A DNA stretch of 64,000 nucleotides from Crotalaria pallida (Eukaryota > Streptophyta > Magnoliopsida > Fabales > Fabaceae), in NCBI GenBank assembly GCA_037953625.1, contig CM075654.1, positions 54,815,001 through 54,879,000 on the forward strand, in the 5' to 3' direction. Position numbers and translations under genes: made by a program. Positions 33,128 through 44,400 of this stretch are shown in pieces. Under the pieces are notes generated by a model. It was not told the DNA's origin. It saw only the letters and a list, made by a program, of their open reading frames with translations, and made no database searches. Within the stretch, counting starts at the first letter, position 1, and each line of letters begins with the position of its first letter.

Positions 33128-33357
33128 TTAGGATGTAGGATGAGTCATTCATCCTTATCCTGTAGTAGAAAATCTTATCCCTGTTGGCAAGTTAGGCTCA
33201 CGCGCCCCTAGCTCGGACTCCTCGGGGGGTAAGCCCCATGTGGTCGGTCCTGAGGTCCTAGGATGGGTCCTAGGACAATCGCTCGGCCTGGTATGGTGTG
33301 ACCTATCAGATAGGGTAATCTGGTCGGCTGAGTATACTAAGGGTAGACCGACCCACA
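33017..33357 (-). mobile_element. Tat 5' LTR, inner part deleted
   Basis: It matches 24044-24394 of the complete LTR, with a small gap (about 10 bases) in the terminal hairpin near 33350. The LTR stops at the microhomology GGGAGATAG, where it joins gag. The outer end is intact and abuts the CTGAT duplication at 33358. Confidence 0.9.
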
Positions 33358-33362
33358 CTGAT

Positions 33363-33530
33363 AAACTTAGTCCTAAATCTGACAAATGCTACTTTGTAGG
33401 ATATCCCAAAGAAACTAAGGGATACTATTTCTACAATCCCACAGAAGGCAAAGTGTTTGTCGCTCGCACAGGCATGTTTCTTGAAAGAGAATTTCTCTCT
33501 AAAGGAAATAGTGGGAGGAAAATACAAAAT
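33363..33530 (+). pseudogene. Copia integrase C-terminal segment (continues 23874)
   Basis: DKLSPKSDKCYFVGYPKET, then GYYFYNPTEGKVF and FLEREFLSK: the conserved stretch after the copia integrase core. At about 33530 the frame switches directly to RNase H, so the whole RT domain is deleted and the joint is out of frame. Confidence 0.85.
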
Positions 33531-33532
33531 AC

Positions 33533-33994
33533 ACCGACGCTAGCTTCCAGACTGATAAGGACAATTTCATATCACAATCTGGATTTGTATTTTGTTTGAA
33601 TGGTGGGGTTATATGCTGGAAGAGTTCAAAGCAAGAGACTGTAGCCGATTCTACAACAGAAGCTGAGTATATAGCTGCATCAGAAGCAGCAAAGGAAGCG
33701 GTTTGGATTAAGAAGTTCATAACTGAACTTGATGTTGTTCCTAGTATTGAGTTTCCAGTGGACCACTATTGTGACAACAATGGAGCCATTGCGTAAGCTA
33801 AGGAACCGAGATCTCACCAGAAATCCAAACATATACTTCGGCGTTTTCACATCATTCGAGAGATAATTGACAGAGGAGATGTGAAGATATGCAGAGTTTC
33901 AACAGATGATAATATTGCTGATCCAGAGACTAAACCTCTTGCCATAAAAAAAAACATGAGGGACATGTTAGGGCTTATGGTATTAGATACATGA
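33533..33994 (+). pseudogene. Copia RNase H, C-terminal remnant
   Basis: TDASFQTDKD, WKSSKQETVADSTTEAEYIA and DNNGAIA are the copia RNase H signatures. A TAA at 33794-33796 interrupts the frame just after DNNGAIA; the same frame then reads KEPRSHQKSKHILRRFHII and ends with TGA at 33992. The catalytic D-E-D pattern is visible, but the domain is not expressed as part of a full pol. Confidence 0.88.
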
Positions 33995-34022
33995 ACGATT
34001 GGCTCTAGTGCAAGTGGGAGAT

Positions 34023-35567
34023 TGTTGGAGAGATCCCTAGTGGCAATCGTATTTTCTCTTTTACTTGTACTTATTTCATGTTTATGGATTATTACTATTA
34101 ATAATAATGAGACATTTCATTTATTATATTTATGCTTTAATTGTTTAATTAAAATAGATGTAATAAAGTCCTTAGGATTATAAGTTCAATGTCATAAGAA
34201 TATCAAGTACATGACTTGATAGTGGGATCTTATTGATCGATAATTATCCTTAAAGATTCCCTAGTCGAGTATTATAGTTAATAAGGACAACTATAATACA
34301 TCGAGACTAGTATGTGGCAGACTAATGACTGTATCTCACCGGTCATGGATATGGGATATCAAGTCTTCACGTAAGTACACATTGGGACAATTGTGTACTG
34401 GATTGACCTGCCATGAGAATGCTACATGGGTTATTAAGTGAGTGTCATAAGCGATTCTCATAGTGACAATGGTGTACATGGTTCTTCGACCTGAAGTCGC
34501 TACGGTTCCCAACATGAGGAATTATATGCTTTCACGCAATCAAATGTCATCTTTAACCAGGTGATCATAACGGTTGTAGTCGGGTATATGACAAATCATG
34601 TAGAGAGATGTGAGTGACGTAGATGGGATTTGTCCTTCCTTATCAATAGGAATTATATCTCTGGGCCCCTTGATTAAGTGAGACGGTAAAATGTATGGCC
34701 ATACTCAAGGAGGTCAATATGAGATATTGACAAGACTTGTTTATACTCGTCTACTTAGGCATCAAGAAACCATAGGTTATACTATTCATGGGTGACACAT
34801 TCCATGCCATGAGTGTAACTATGATATTTGGACAAAGGGATTAAACTTACACATGTTCATTGGTCACAGTAAAAGGTTTAGTCAAATCCCATACATTCCT
34901 GTCACTTGGGTAGCAATGATGTGTTGCTAGATACCGCTCATTGCTTGTAAAGTTAAAATGTGATTTTAACATTACTGCCAACGTTACAGGAACCTATAGG
35001 GTCACACACTAAGAGTAGATAAAATTGGAGATATCACATTTGATAAAAATACAATAGTTGTATTTTTATAAAATTAAATCTTTCTGATATGATTAAGATA
35101 TGATTCGTTTTATCTTTATGAATAAGATATAAATTTGATTTTATCTTCTACATATAAGATAGAATTCGAATTTATCTCCTAAAAAGCCCAACCAGTTGGT
35201 CTGATAATATTATAAATAATATTATTAGCTTTAGGGGTTTGTTGGTTTTTTAGATGTGTGAGACACAGAACGGTAACCCTAGCCGTCATATCAGAGAGTG
35301 AGTGATACACAGACTCTCTCTTCTCTGCTAGCACTGAGAAGAGAGACGTGACTCCAATTAGAAATTTGTTCGTGTGGATACCAATAGAGGCACAACACAT
35401 TGATGTGCTTGTGATTGACGAAGCGTTCGTGATAAGATTCGTTGGTCTCCTCTTCCCTGCAAAAGGTAATTTTATTCCCTATCTCAAATCATGTTTTCAC
35501 ATGGATCCTGGATGGAAATAGGATATATTTATTTTCTGCTGCGTTTGTCGCATTCTATTTCCTAACA
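34023..35567 (+). mobile_element. Copia 3' LTR
   Basis: 1545 bp, preceded by the polypurine tract aagtgggagat and followed by the GAATT duplication (35568-35572). About 30 substitutions against the 5' LTR, mostly transitions. Confidence 0.95.
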
Positions 35568-35572
35568 GAATT

Positions 35573-35829
35573 CACCCATCGAACCCACCGATATACCCTT
35601 ACGAGAGAACCTGACATTCGAAACCGATTCCGTTCGGATTGAAGATAGGAAGATTAAGTAGCCACGAGGGAAGGAGATTCCTTTAGTGAAAGTCGTGTGG
35701 AGCGTGGTGGTGTTAGTGACATCACACTGGAACTAGAAAGTCAGACGAGGGAAGAATATTCGTATTTATTCGGGTAAGTATATTCTTAGTCGAATTTCGG
35801 GGACGAAATTCCTTTTAAGTGGGGGAGAT
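35573..35829 (+). pseudogene. Chromovirus pol 3' end, continuation of 18753
   Basis: Same sequence as 13811-14070: RIEDRKIK, KEIPLVKVVW, then the chromodomain tail in another frame, and the PPT gtgggggagat before the LTR at 35830. A TAG replaces the Gln codon after RIEDRKIK. Confidence 0.8.
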
Positions 35830-35860
35830 TGTAACGCCCACTGGAATTATTCCCGAAATA

Positions 35861-35891
<31 letters not shown>

Positions 35892-36095
35892 TTTTATTAG
35901 AATACTATTTGATATTGGGAAATTTTATGTCAAGTAGAATTAATTATAAATTTGAACTTAAAATATTTAGTTGAGAGTATTAATGGAATAATATTATGTG
36001 AAAAAGAAACGAATTAAGAACAGTGAAATTGAAGTTTTTGGCCATTTCAGCCAAAAAGACTCGAGTCTTTTGTGAAAGACTAGAGTGTTCTGGGC
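35830..36095 (+). mobile_element. Chromovirus family A LTR, first 266 bases
   Basis: It starts TGTAACGCCCACTGG, is nearly identical to 14071 onward, and is cut within the first ACTCGAGT cluster at ttctgggc, where it meets a minus-strand LTR head to head. Confidence 0.85.
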
Positions 36096-38040
36096 CTAAT
36101 GTAACATTCCGACTCTCTAACCTTGATTTATTTATTACAATGAAAATAGAGAATAATTTTTCGCAAATAAATTTAAAAATTTTATTATTCAATTGCAGAA
36201 GCAAAGCTTCAAGTATCATCAAGTGCGGAAGCAAAATAACAGAACTTAGTTCAAACAACAAAACACAATAGTTCAAACCAGTTTATTTTATAAGCAAATA
36301 GACTCTGAGCTACTTAAGACACTAATCGTAACCCAGAGAATGGTTCTTCAAACTCCATCCTTTGGAAAGGGAATCCCAAATCCCTTGCCAACGCTACTCT
36401 TCCCTTTGGAAGACAGGACCTTTGTTACCTACAAGGGAAACAAGGGAGTAAGTCATAGCTAATCACGTTAAAACGAATAATAAATAACAGTGGCTAAAAA
36501 CAACAAACACAAGTATTCAAGTAGTAACAGTTTCTGCGATGCATACACATATGTCAAACCCTTTTTATTCAAGCAATTAATCTTATTATTAATGGCATGA
36601 TGCATGCTAATCTCCACAATTTCCCGGGGCATCACAGTTTGGAGGTGGTAGGACTTACGAGCTTCGCTCTGCACTCATGACTTACGAGCTTTGCTCTGCA
36701 TAGGACTTACGGGCATGGCCCTGCACTCACGACATACGAGTTCCCATCTCCCGGCGTTGTAGGACTTATGGGCATAGCCCTGCACTCACGACTTACAGGC
36801 TTCCTCCGCCCAGCGTTAATAGTATAAAAGGGAAAAAACCTCACAAACTGGAGCAATCAATGCATGAATGCAAACAAAATCTATTACCAATCCTTATCTT
36901 TTAATTCATCATCATCGTTCATCTTATTTCCATTTAGGACATAGCCCATGCTTCACATTTCATTCTTTCATTCCATTTCCATTAATCTTTCTTTTAGCTG
37001 GTGATGGTGCTTTCCGAAAAAGACCATCAGAGGCATAGCCACCTTATGATGGGTTTACTTAATTTCAATTCTCTTTTCAGAAAATCCATCAGCGGCCCAG
37101 CCACTTTGTGATGGTTTTAGGAATAGCGTATAATTATTCATTTAATAATCTGTTGGGGCATAGCCTCCTATTGGCGGATTTTTATTGCAACGACCCCATT
37201 GGGACTCCCATAAAAAAATGTCAACCAAGTGAATAAAACTTTCACTGGGACATCTAGGGATCATATCAACCAAATGGGTGTACGCACTTTCGTCGGGACT
37301 CCTGTAGGGAAATCATCAACCACTGAATAAAATTCCAGTAGGACACCTCCAGGATAGTTATCAACCAAACGGGATTAAGTTATGCCACTGGGTGAAATCC
37401 TCATAGTGGTCTTTAGAATTTAGTAATAATCATGTTAAAAGTGTTAAATTCTGATAAATAAAGAAAATAAGTGTGTTATTCCAGTTTTCCCAAAAGACTA
37501 GAGTAGTTCAGAAAAGACTAGAGTATTTTCACCTAGAAGACTAGAGTAGTTCAGGAAAGACTAGAGTATTTTCACCCAAAAGACTAGAGTAGTTCAGGAA
37601 ACACTAGAGTATTTTCACCCAAAACACTCGAGTCTTTCATAAAACACTCGAGTCTTTTAGCTGGTTCTGCACCAGTTTCACAGTCTGCATGCACCAATTC
37701 TTCATTCTTACTTTTTTTACTCAATTCCATGTAAAAACAGAAGTTAAGACACATATAATAAACATATTCCAAGTACCAAACACAATCAAATCGGAAGGAA
37801 GCATAATCAAATCATAAAGTGAACAACAACATAGAAACTCAACACTTTAACATAGGAGATTCATTTATACTTCATTTTAAATTCGTGTAACTATCCAGTG
37901 AGTATTATTAGGTCCATATAAACTTGTTTCAACCATTAAACCATGGGTTTCTGACCTCCAAGTCAGATTCCTATTTCAACTTACGTTACCCATGAACCTC
38001 AAGTAGTTCCTATGAATTTAGCTTGTTAATTATCATTCTA
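36096..38040 (-). mobile_element. Chromovirus family A LTR, 3' part, minus strand
   Basis: Nearly identical to 49434-51375. On the minus strand it runs to the end GGAATGTTACA plus four bases, TTAG, which are the first bases of the internal leader, so this was a 5' LTR and not a free outer end. It holds the hairpin array (36640-37420) and a cluster of about nine ACTCTAGT/ACTCGAGT motifs (37495-37660). It is cut at 38040 by Athila sequence. Confidence 0.85.
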
Positions 38041-39665
38041 GTGACAAGAGCTTCAAAGTCAATGGCCACCGACTCAAGCCTTTCCTAACCTCTCCTACTT
38101 TGGATGATGCACCTGTGGAGGAAGCCTCATTGGTCGACCCCATTTTTGACCCACCATGATTTAGGGAGTCTTCTTTTCTCCTTATTTACTACTTTTATTC
38201 CACTTGTCTATATCTGTCTGATTCTGCTATTTGTTTTCCATTGAGGACAATGTGTGATTTAAGTGTGGGGGGGAGAGTAGTTTAGGTTGCATATTTTTGC
38301 TTTGATTTTTTTAGGTTTTGCTAAGTTTTGGGCATTTTCTTGCATGTTTTTGCTTCAATTTAGTAGAGTCTTGGTATCTTGTGTCTGAATTCATGCATTT
38401 CTGTGTGTAAAGTTGCTGTTGATAATTAAGAGGTGGTAACACTGTGATAGAATTGTCCCTTTTGTGAGGATTTGAGCCTTAATTGTGGGTGGATTGCTAT
38501 ATATGCCACCTAATTTTTCTTTCATGTGTGATTGCACTCTGGATTACTTGCACTCTAGAACTTGACTTGACTCTTGTTGATACTTGATATTCCCATGCAC
38601 ATTTTGAAATGATTTAGGCATTGTTTTTTTCTTGAATAAGCCACTAGCCATATGAGCCTACCTTGAATGAATTTATCCTTTGATAACCCCTTTGAGCCTT
38701 TATATCCCTTTTCTTTGTTCTTTAGCTCATTACAAGCCTATGACTGAAAAACCATGATTGTCCTAACCTTAGGGAATGTTGGAGCTTTGGAATTGTTTTG
38801 GGAATGGGTATTAAGTAAGCGAGGGTGCTTTGTTCTTCATCTCTTGTGAGTTCTGGGGTTTGCCTCTATGGTCGGTGATGTAATTATGGCTTTATCTCAT
38901 TATGCCATTTTTGTTGTTTCTTCTTTCCTTTCGTTCATGAAGTTCTGCAATGAAAAAAAAAATTGAAAAAATGAATGATGAAAAAAAAAAGAAAGAAAAA
39001 GAAGAAGAAAAAAAAAGAAAAAAAAATGGAATAAAAGGTTGACTGAGGCATAGAGGATTGGAATTAGAGGTTGTTGTTATGTTTATCATTTCATTTTGGG
39101 GTGGATTATGCTTTTTTTTTTTACTTATTCCCCATTGCTCCTCTATTCCCTGGGTTTTAGCTACATTTCCCATATTTTTATCCTACCTTGTCCTTGGCCC
39201 CATTACAACCCTGAAAAGACCTTTTGATCTTAATGTGCATGTGTATTGATTGTTGATGTTAGAGGCTTGTCAAGCTTATGGTTGTGTTTGTTTTTCATGA
39301 TGTTCCTTGAGTGTAAACACTGATTAACCTTAAACACTTGAGTGTAAACACTATTGAGTGATCCTTGTGAGTTTCTATCATCTTTGTGACTACCCTCTTG
39401 ATGTCATTGGTTTTCTTTGCATATTTGAAATAATTGGATGATGTTCATGAATGCCTTGATTCTTTGGTCCTTATTTTCTTCGTGTGCTCGATTTTGCCCA
39501 TTTCTTTGCATTTCCTAGAATTCATTGTGAAGTATGTAATCTCTTAGGTTTGCATTCATTAGTTTTAGTAATCTTTTTACATGATTCACTTTGGTGCATA
39601 TTGATTTTCTCAGTCCTAATTCTTAGTTTTGCCCAGGAGTGCAAAAGGATAAGTGTGGGGGTATT
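38041..39665 (+). mobile_element. Athila copy 1: last 40 codons of pol and 3' region
   Basis: Begins inside the end of the polyprotein (KSFKVNGHRLKPFL ... DPIFDPP stop at about 38160) and continues through the same 3' untranslated region as 45819-47322, including the A-rich stretch at about 38950-39030 and the PPT agtgtgggggtatt. It then enters the LTR at 39666. This is the remainder of a neighbouring element that shares that LTR with the complete copy. It differs from the right-hand copy at only a few positions. Confidence 0.88.
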
Positions 39666-40784
39666 TGATGAGCATTTTATTTCCCATTTTTCCTTGCATT
39701 ATTTTACTCCTATTATTAAGACTTGTTGCCCATTTGACATTGTTTCGCTTGATTTAGTGATTTAGAGTTTATTGGACTATTATTCTGAATATTGTTTAAT
39801 TTGGGATTATTTAGCCTAATTAATTCTATTTCTATTTTCAGGTCATATTTGGCACAAGGGCTTTTTGGACATTTTGGGAATGAAGATTTAATTTTGGAAG
39901 AGAAGATATATGATGAAGTGAATATTGTAATCTATCTTTAGGATTAGTTGAGATTTAGTTATATCTTTTAAGATTTAGATTTTATCTATAAGATATTTTT
40001 AGATTTAATTTAGAGATAAGCTTTCCTTAGGATTTGGGCCCATGATTTAGACCCGTTTTGTGATTTAAAAAGCCAAATTCGTGTAAACCCGAGGGGAGAC
40101 CTTCCATTCACGTTTTTTACATTCTCTCTCACAGAGAAGGCTTAGTTTTGCTCTCCAAGCTTGTGGAGGCTGCTAGGGTTTCTCTCTCTTCCCTTTCTAC
40201 ACGTTTTTGGTATTTTTCTTCATGGAAGGCTAAACTCTTAGGTTAAATCCCTTTGGTAATGTATCACATACTCTTGAGGTTTTGATCTTAATGCTATTTC
40301 GTTTTTATTCACTGTTTTCATGCTTATTGATATGTTATGGTTCGCTTAGTTCCATTCTATAGAGATAATCCATGTGTATGAATGCTTAATTTATGCAAAC
40401 TCGTAAAAACTCCATGCTTTGGCTTTTAATGCTTAATTAGAGGTTTGGGTTTTGGGGTGAGAATTGAATTTTCGCTTAGTATTTAATTCTCACGAGTTGG
40501 ACAGTGAAGAGGGAAGAAATTGATCTTTTGTGACCGATGATAGAGTTGTGAACGCGAGCCAAAGGGGTTTACCCGCTTTTCCTTATCTGTTTCTTCGTTT
40601 TGATTTAATTCTGTTTTGATTTCAATTATTCAATATTCAATACAAAAAAACCCCCCCTGTTTTCTATGCATACTATGTGTTCGACCTTTTGCTTGATAAG
40701 ATATTCCTTGGGAGACGACCTAGGAGTCACTTCCTAGTACTATACTTAAACTGTTTTTATTTGTATCGGGTACGGCCTCGATCA
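39666..40784 (+). mobile_element. Athila 5' LTR (shared)
   Basis: TGATGAGCATTTTATT to GGCCTCGATCA, 1119 bp; the copy at 47323-48442 is 1120 bp and differs at only about two positions, so the insertion is young. It is preceded by a polypurine tract as well as followed by a PBS, which shows it is shared by two tandem units. Confidence 0.93.
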
Positions 40785-40788
40785 AATT

Positions 40789-40806
40789 TGGCGCCGTTGC
40801 CGGGGA
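40789..40806 (+). other. Primer-binding site (tRNA-Asp), Athila
   Basis: TGGCGCCGTTGCCGGGGA, complementary to the 3' end of plant tRNA-Asp and characteristic of the Athila lineage, four bases after the LTR. Confidence 0.92.
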
Positions 40807-41498
40807 ATATCGGTTCTTGCCAAAGGTCATTAGTAGCTAGTTAGTATAGTTATTATAGTGTGTCGTGTCTGATTTAGGGTCTAGTAGTCAATTCTGATAA
40901 CCGGTTGAAGTTGCACTGTTTGCTGTTTTGCTATTTTGTTGCAATTAGTGTATTTGATTGATTCTGTGGTTGCTAGTTCACATAGTTGTGCGTGGAATTT
41001 TTGCACGAAAATTTATATCCACACTACTTTTATCATATAAAAAGGTTTTGAGGCACCACGATCACTCAAATCATCATTGGTTGTGAGTTCCAGAAAAATT
41101 TTCCAAGTTTTAGCAGCACTTTCTTCAAATTGTCGCAACTTTTGACCCGTAACTCGGAATTTGACTAATTTTATATCAAATCGAAGGGAATTTTCTGAAT
41201 AATCTGATTTTTCTGACTTTGTCAGAAAACTCCTTCGTCAGGATCCTGAAAAAACCGTTTTACTATTTCTTTTTTATTTTACAAGTTTTATTTTCTTAGT
41301 TTTTGGTCTCTGATTTAATTGTTTGCCTTGGTTCCCTTTTGAATTTTGTCCTCAAACTTTTTGTGGTATGTTTTCATGATTTTAGGGTGCTGAAAAAAAT
41401 AAAGGAAAAAATTTTAAAAAATAAAAAAATTTTGTTGCCTATTTTGGTCATGTATATTAGTGACAGTTTGCTATGCTTAATGGTGTTCTGTTCAGTAC
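40807..41498 (+). other. Athila leader
   Basis: About 690 bases of U-rich untranslated sequence with an A-run (41390-41430). No gene. Confidence 0.7.
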
Positions 41499-44400
41499 AT
41501 GACTAGGGGCAACTCAAGCTACTTTCATCCATATAACCCTGAAATTGATAGAACTTATCACAGACTAGTTAGACAAAATAGGAACCAGTCAATAGGTAGT
41601 GAGTCTATTGAGTCTTTACATAGTGAGTCTGCTTCTTTTTCTTCTATTCCTATAAATTCTGATTCTTATTCTGATTATTCTGAAAATATGGCTCAACCTC
41701 CACCACGTGAGAGGACATTGAGGGAGCTGGCTGCACCTGATTTCACTATTGAAGATTTGTGCATCCAGTATCCCGATGACCCGTATGAGCTAAGGTCTGG
41801 ACTAATTCATTTGTTGCCCAAGTTTAATGGTCTTGCAGGTGAGGATCCTCATAAACATCTCAAGCAGTTCCATATTGTCTGTGCTACTATGAAACCACAT
41901 GATGTGCAAGAGGATCATGTTTGTCTTAAGGCATTCCCACACTCCCTAGAGGGGCTAGCCAAGGATTCGTTGTACGATCTGGCCCCTGGTTCTATCACAG
42001 TCTGGGATGACCTGAAGAGGGCATTTTTGGAGAAATTCTTCCCTGCATGCAGAACAACAGCAATCCGAAAGGATATATCAGGCATCAGGCAACAAAGTGG
42101 AGAAAGTCTCTATGAGTATTGGGAGAGATTCAAGAGATTGTGTGCGAGCTGCCCCCACCATCAGATCTCAGAGCAGCTGCTTATTCAATATTTCTATGAA
42201 GGTCTCAACCTCATGGAGAGAAACATGCTTGATGCTGCAAGTGGTGGTGCCCTAGGAGACATGACACCTTTAGAAGCCAGAGTCAAGATTGAGAAGATGG
42301 CTTCCAATTGTCAACAATTCCATGCAAGGGGCAACAGCGATGCAATCATAGTGAGAGGAGTGAATGATGTTGGCACAAGTTCTGGTAAGGTTGAGAAGCT
42401 TGAACAGAAGATAGATTCACTTACAACTTTGGTCACTCAATTGGCCATCAACCAGAAGAAGTTGTCTCTGCCTGCTAGATTATGTGGCATATGCACATCC
42501 GCTGAGCACCCCACAGATGCATGCCCTTCTGTGCAGCAGCAGCCCACGACTGGTGCTGACCAACCTGAGGCATATGCCGCCAACATCTTCAACAGTAGAA
42601 ACCAGCAGCCACAGAACTTTGATCTCTCTACCAATAGATACAACCCTGGTTGGAGGAACCATCCCAACCTGAGATGGTCTGATCAGCAGCAACCTTCACA
42701 GGTTCAATTTCAGAACAATTCTAGACCACCATATGTACCTCCTCCAGTCCAGCAACAGAGACAACAACAGGCTAATTCTGCACCACCAGCTCCTAGTACT
42801 GAGCAGCAGCCTTCATTGGAAGAGCTGATGAAACAGATGACCATGCAAAATCTCCAATTCCAACAGGAAACTAGAGCATCCATTCAAAGACAAGAGGCCT
42901 CCATTCAATCTTTGACCAATCAGATGGGACAGATGGCAACAGCAATCAACACTATGCAATCTCAGAATTCTAACAAGTTGCCATCCCAAACAGTGATCAA
43001 TCCAAACCAGAATGTGAATGCCATTAGTCTAAGGTCAGGGAAGCAGATTGTCACACCCACACCAGAATCTGACCTCAACAAAGATGATCTAGTTTCACCC
43101 AACAAGAAGACCCAAATGGTCGAGGAGAGTGAGCACACAAGTACCAGAAAATCCCATCCAACTCAGCCTTCCACAAGCACAACACATGCTGCTGCCCAAC
43201 AACCATCCCCCATTCCTCTTCCTTTCCCACCAAGGGGGGTGACTCAAAGCAAGAAAATGGAAGAGATTGACAAAGAGATACTTGACACATTCAGGAAGGT
43301 GGAAGTCAACATACCCGTTCTTGATGCAATCAAGCAGATTCCAAGGTATGCAAAGTTCTTGAAGGATCTATGCACACACAAACGGAAGCTCAAGGGCAAT
43401 GAGAGGATCAACATGGGAAGAAATGTCTCTGCTCTTATAGGTAAACCCGTCCCTCATATTCCTGAAAAGTGTAAGGATCCTGGAACTTTCTCTGTGCCTT
43501 GTATCATAGGTAATACTAAATTTGAGAATGCTTTGCTAGATTTAGGAGCATCTATTAATGTTATGCCTATGTCTGTTTTCAAGTCTCTTTCACTTGGACC
43601 CCTTCAACCTACGGGTGTGGTTATTCACTTGGCAAATAGATCTACTGCCTACCCCGCAGGTTTGATAGAGGATGTCCTGGTTCGGGTTGAAGAGCTTATC
43701 TTTCCTGCTGATTTTTATATTCTTGATATGGAAGAGGACACCTCTCGTAGTGCTGTCCCTATCATATTAGGGAGACCATTTTTGAAAACAGCCCGAACCA
43801 AGATAGATGTGCATGCAGGTACACTTTCCATGGAATTTGATGACAGTGTGGTTCGATTCAATATTTTTGATGCTATGAAACATTTTTCTGATGACCACTC
43901 TGTCTTTCATGTTGACTTGATTGATGATCTGATTGATGAGCATGTTCTAGACTTTTTGCATGATTATGATTTGCCATCTTTCACTAGCTCATTTACTTGT
44001 TCTGCATGTTCTGATTCCGAAATGTGCACTGCATGCATTGAAATTGACCAGTTTTTAAATTCTGCTATTGCATCTGTTGATTCATATGATATAGATTCAG
44101 ATCATGCTAACCCCATTTCTGTTTTGCATGAGTCTAATTCACTTGTTCAGGTGCAGGCGGCAGAATCCAATTCTGCTGCTCCTTTAGTTCCATCTGTGAT
44201 GCAGGCACCTTTATTGGACCTGAAGCCCCTTCCTCCTCATCTCAAATATGCTTACTTGGAGGCTGAGCAGAAACTTCCAGTGATCATCTCTACCTCCCTT
44301 TCTGTTGATCAAGAGAAGAAGCTGCTGGATGTGATTAGAGCAAACAAAAGGGCAATAGGATGGACTTTGGCAGACATACCTGGTATTAGCCCCTCCATGT

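Larger units (their letters stand above)
23875..33357 (-). mobile_element. Ty3 retrotransposon of the Tat lineage, nested in copia
   Basis: A minus-strand element with gag, protease, RT, two RNase H domains and integrase read from 33127 down to 28076, plus an antisense gene on the plus strand (25088-27526) between integrase and the 3' LTR. The second, archaeal-type RNase H and the antisense ORF are known marks of the Tat/Retand branch. The 3' LTR is complete (23875-24394); the 5' LTR (33017-33357) has lost its inner part, the PBS and the gag start in one deletion. CTGAT duplications flank the element. Confidence 0.95.
18754..35567 (+). mobile_element. Ty1/copia retrotransposon, 7.3 kb, interrupted by a Tat element
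   Basis: Two LTRs of 1545 bp (18754-20298 and 34023-35567), PBS, gag, protease and part of integrase, RNase H end, polypurine tract (caagtgggagat at 34011-34022) and perfect GAATT duplications. The nested Tat element occupies 23875-33357. The order protease-integrase-(RT)-RNase H defines Ty1/copia. RT is deleted, gag has a stop, and the integrase catalytic Glu is replaced, so it is dead. The two LTRs differ at roughly 30 positions by eye (about 2 percent) with no length change, so the insertion is moderately old. I do not assign a clade. Confidence 0.95.
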
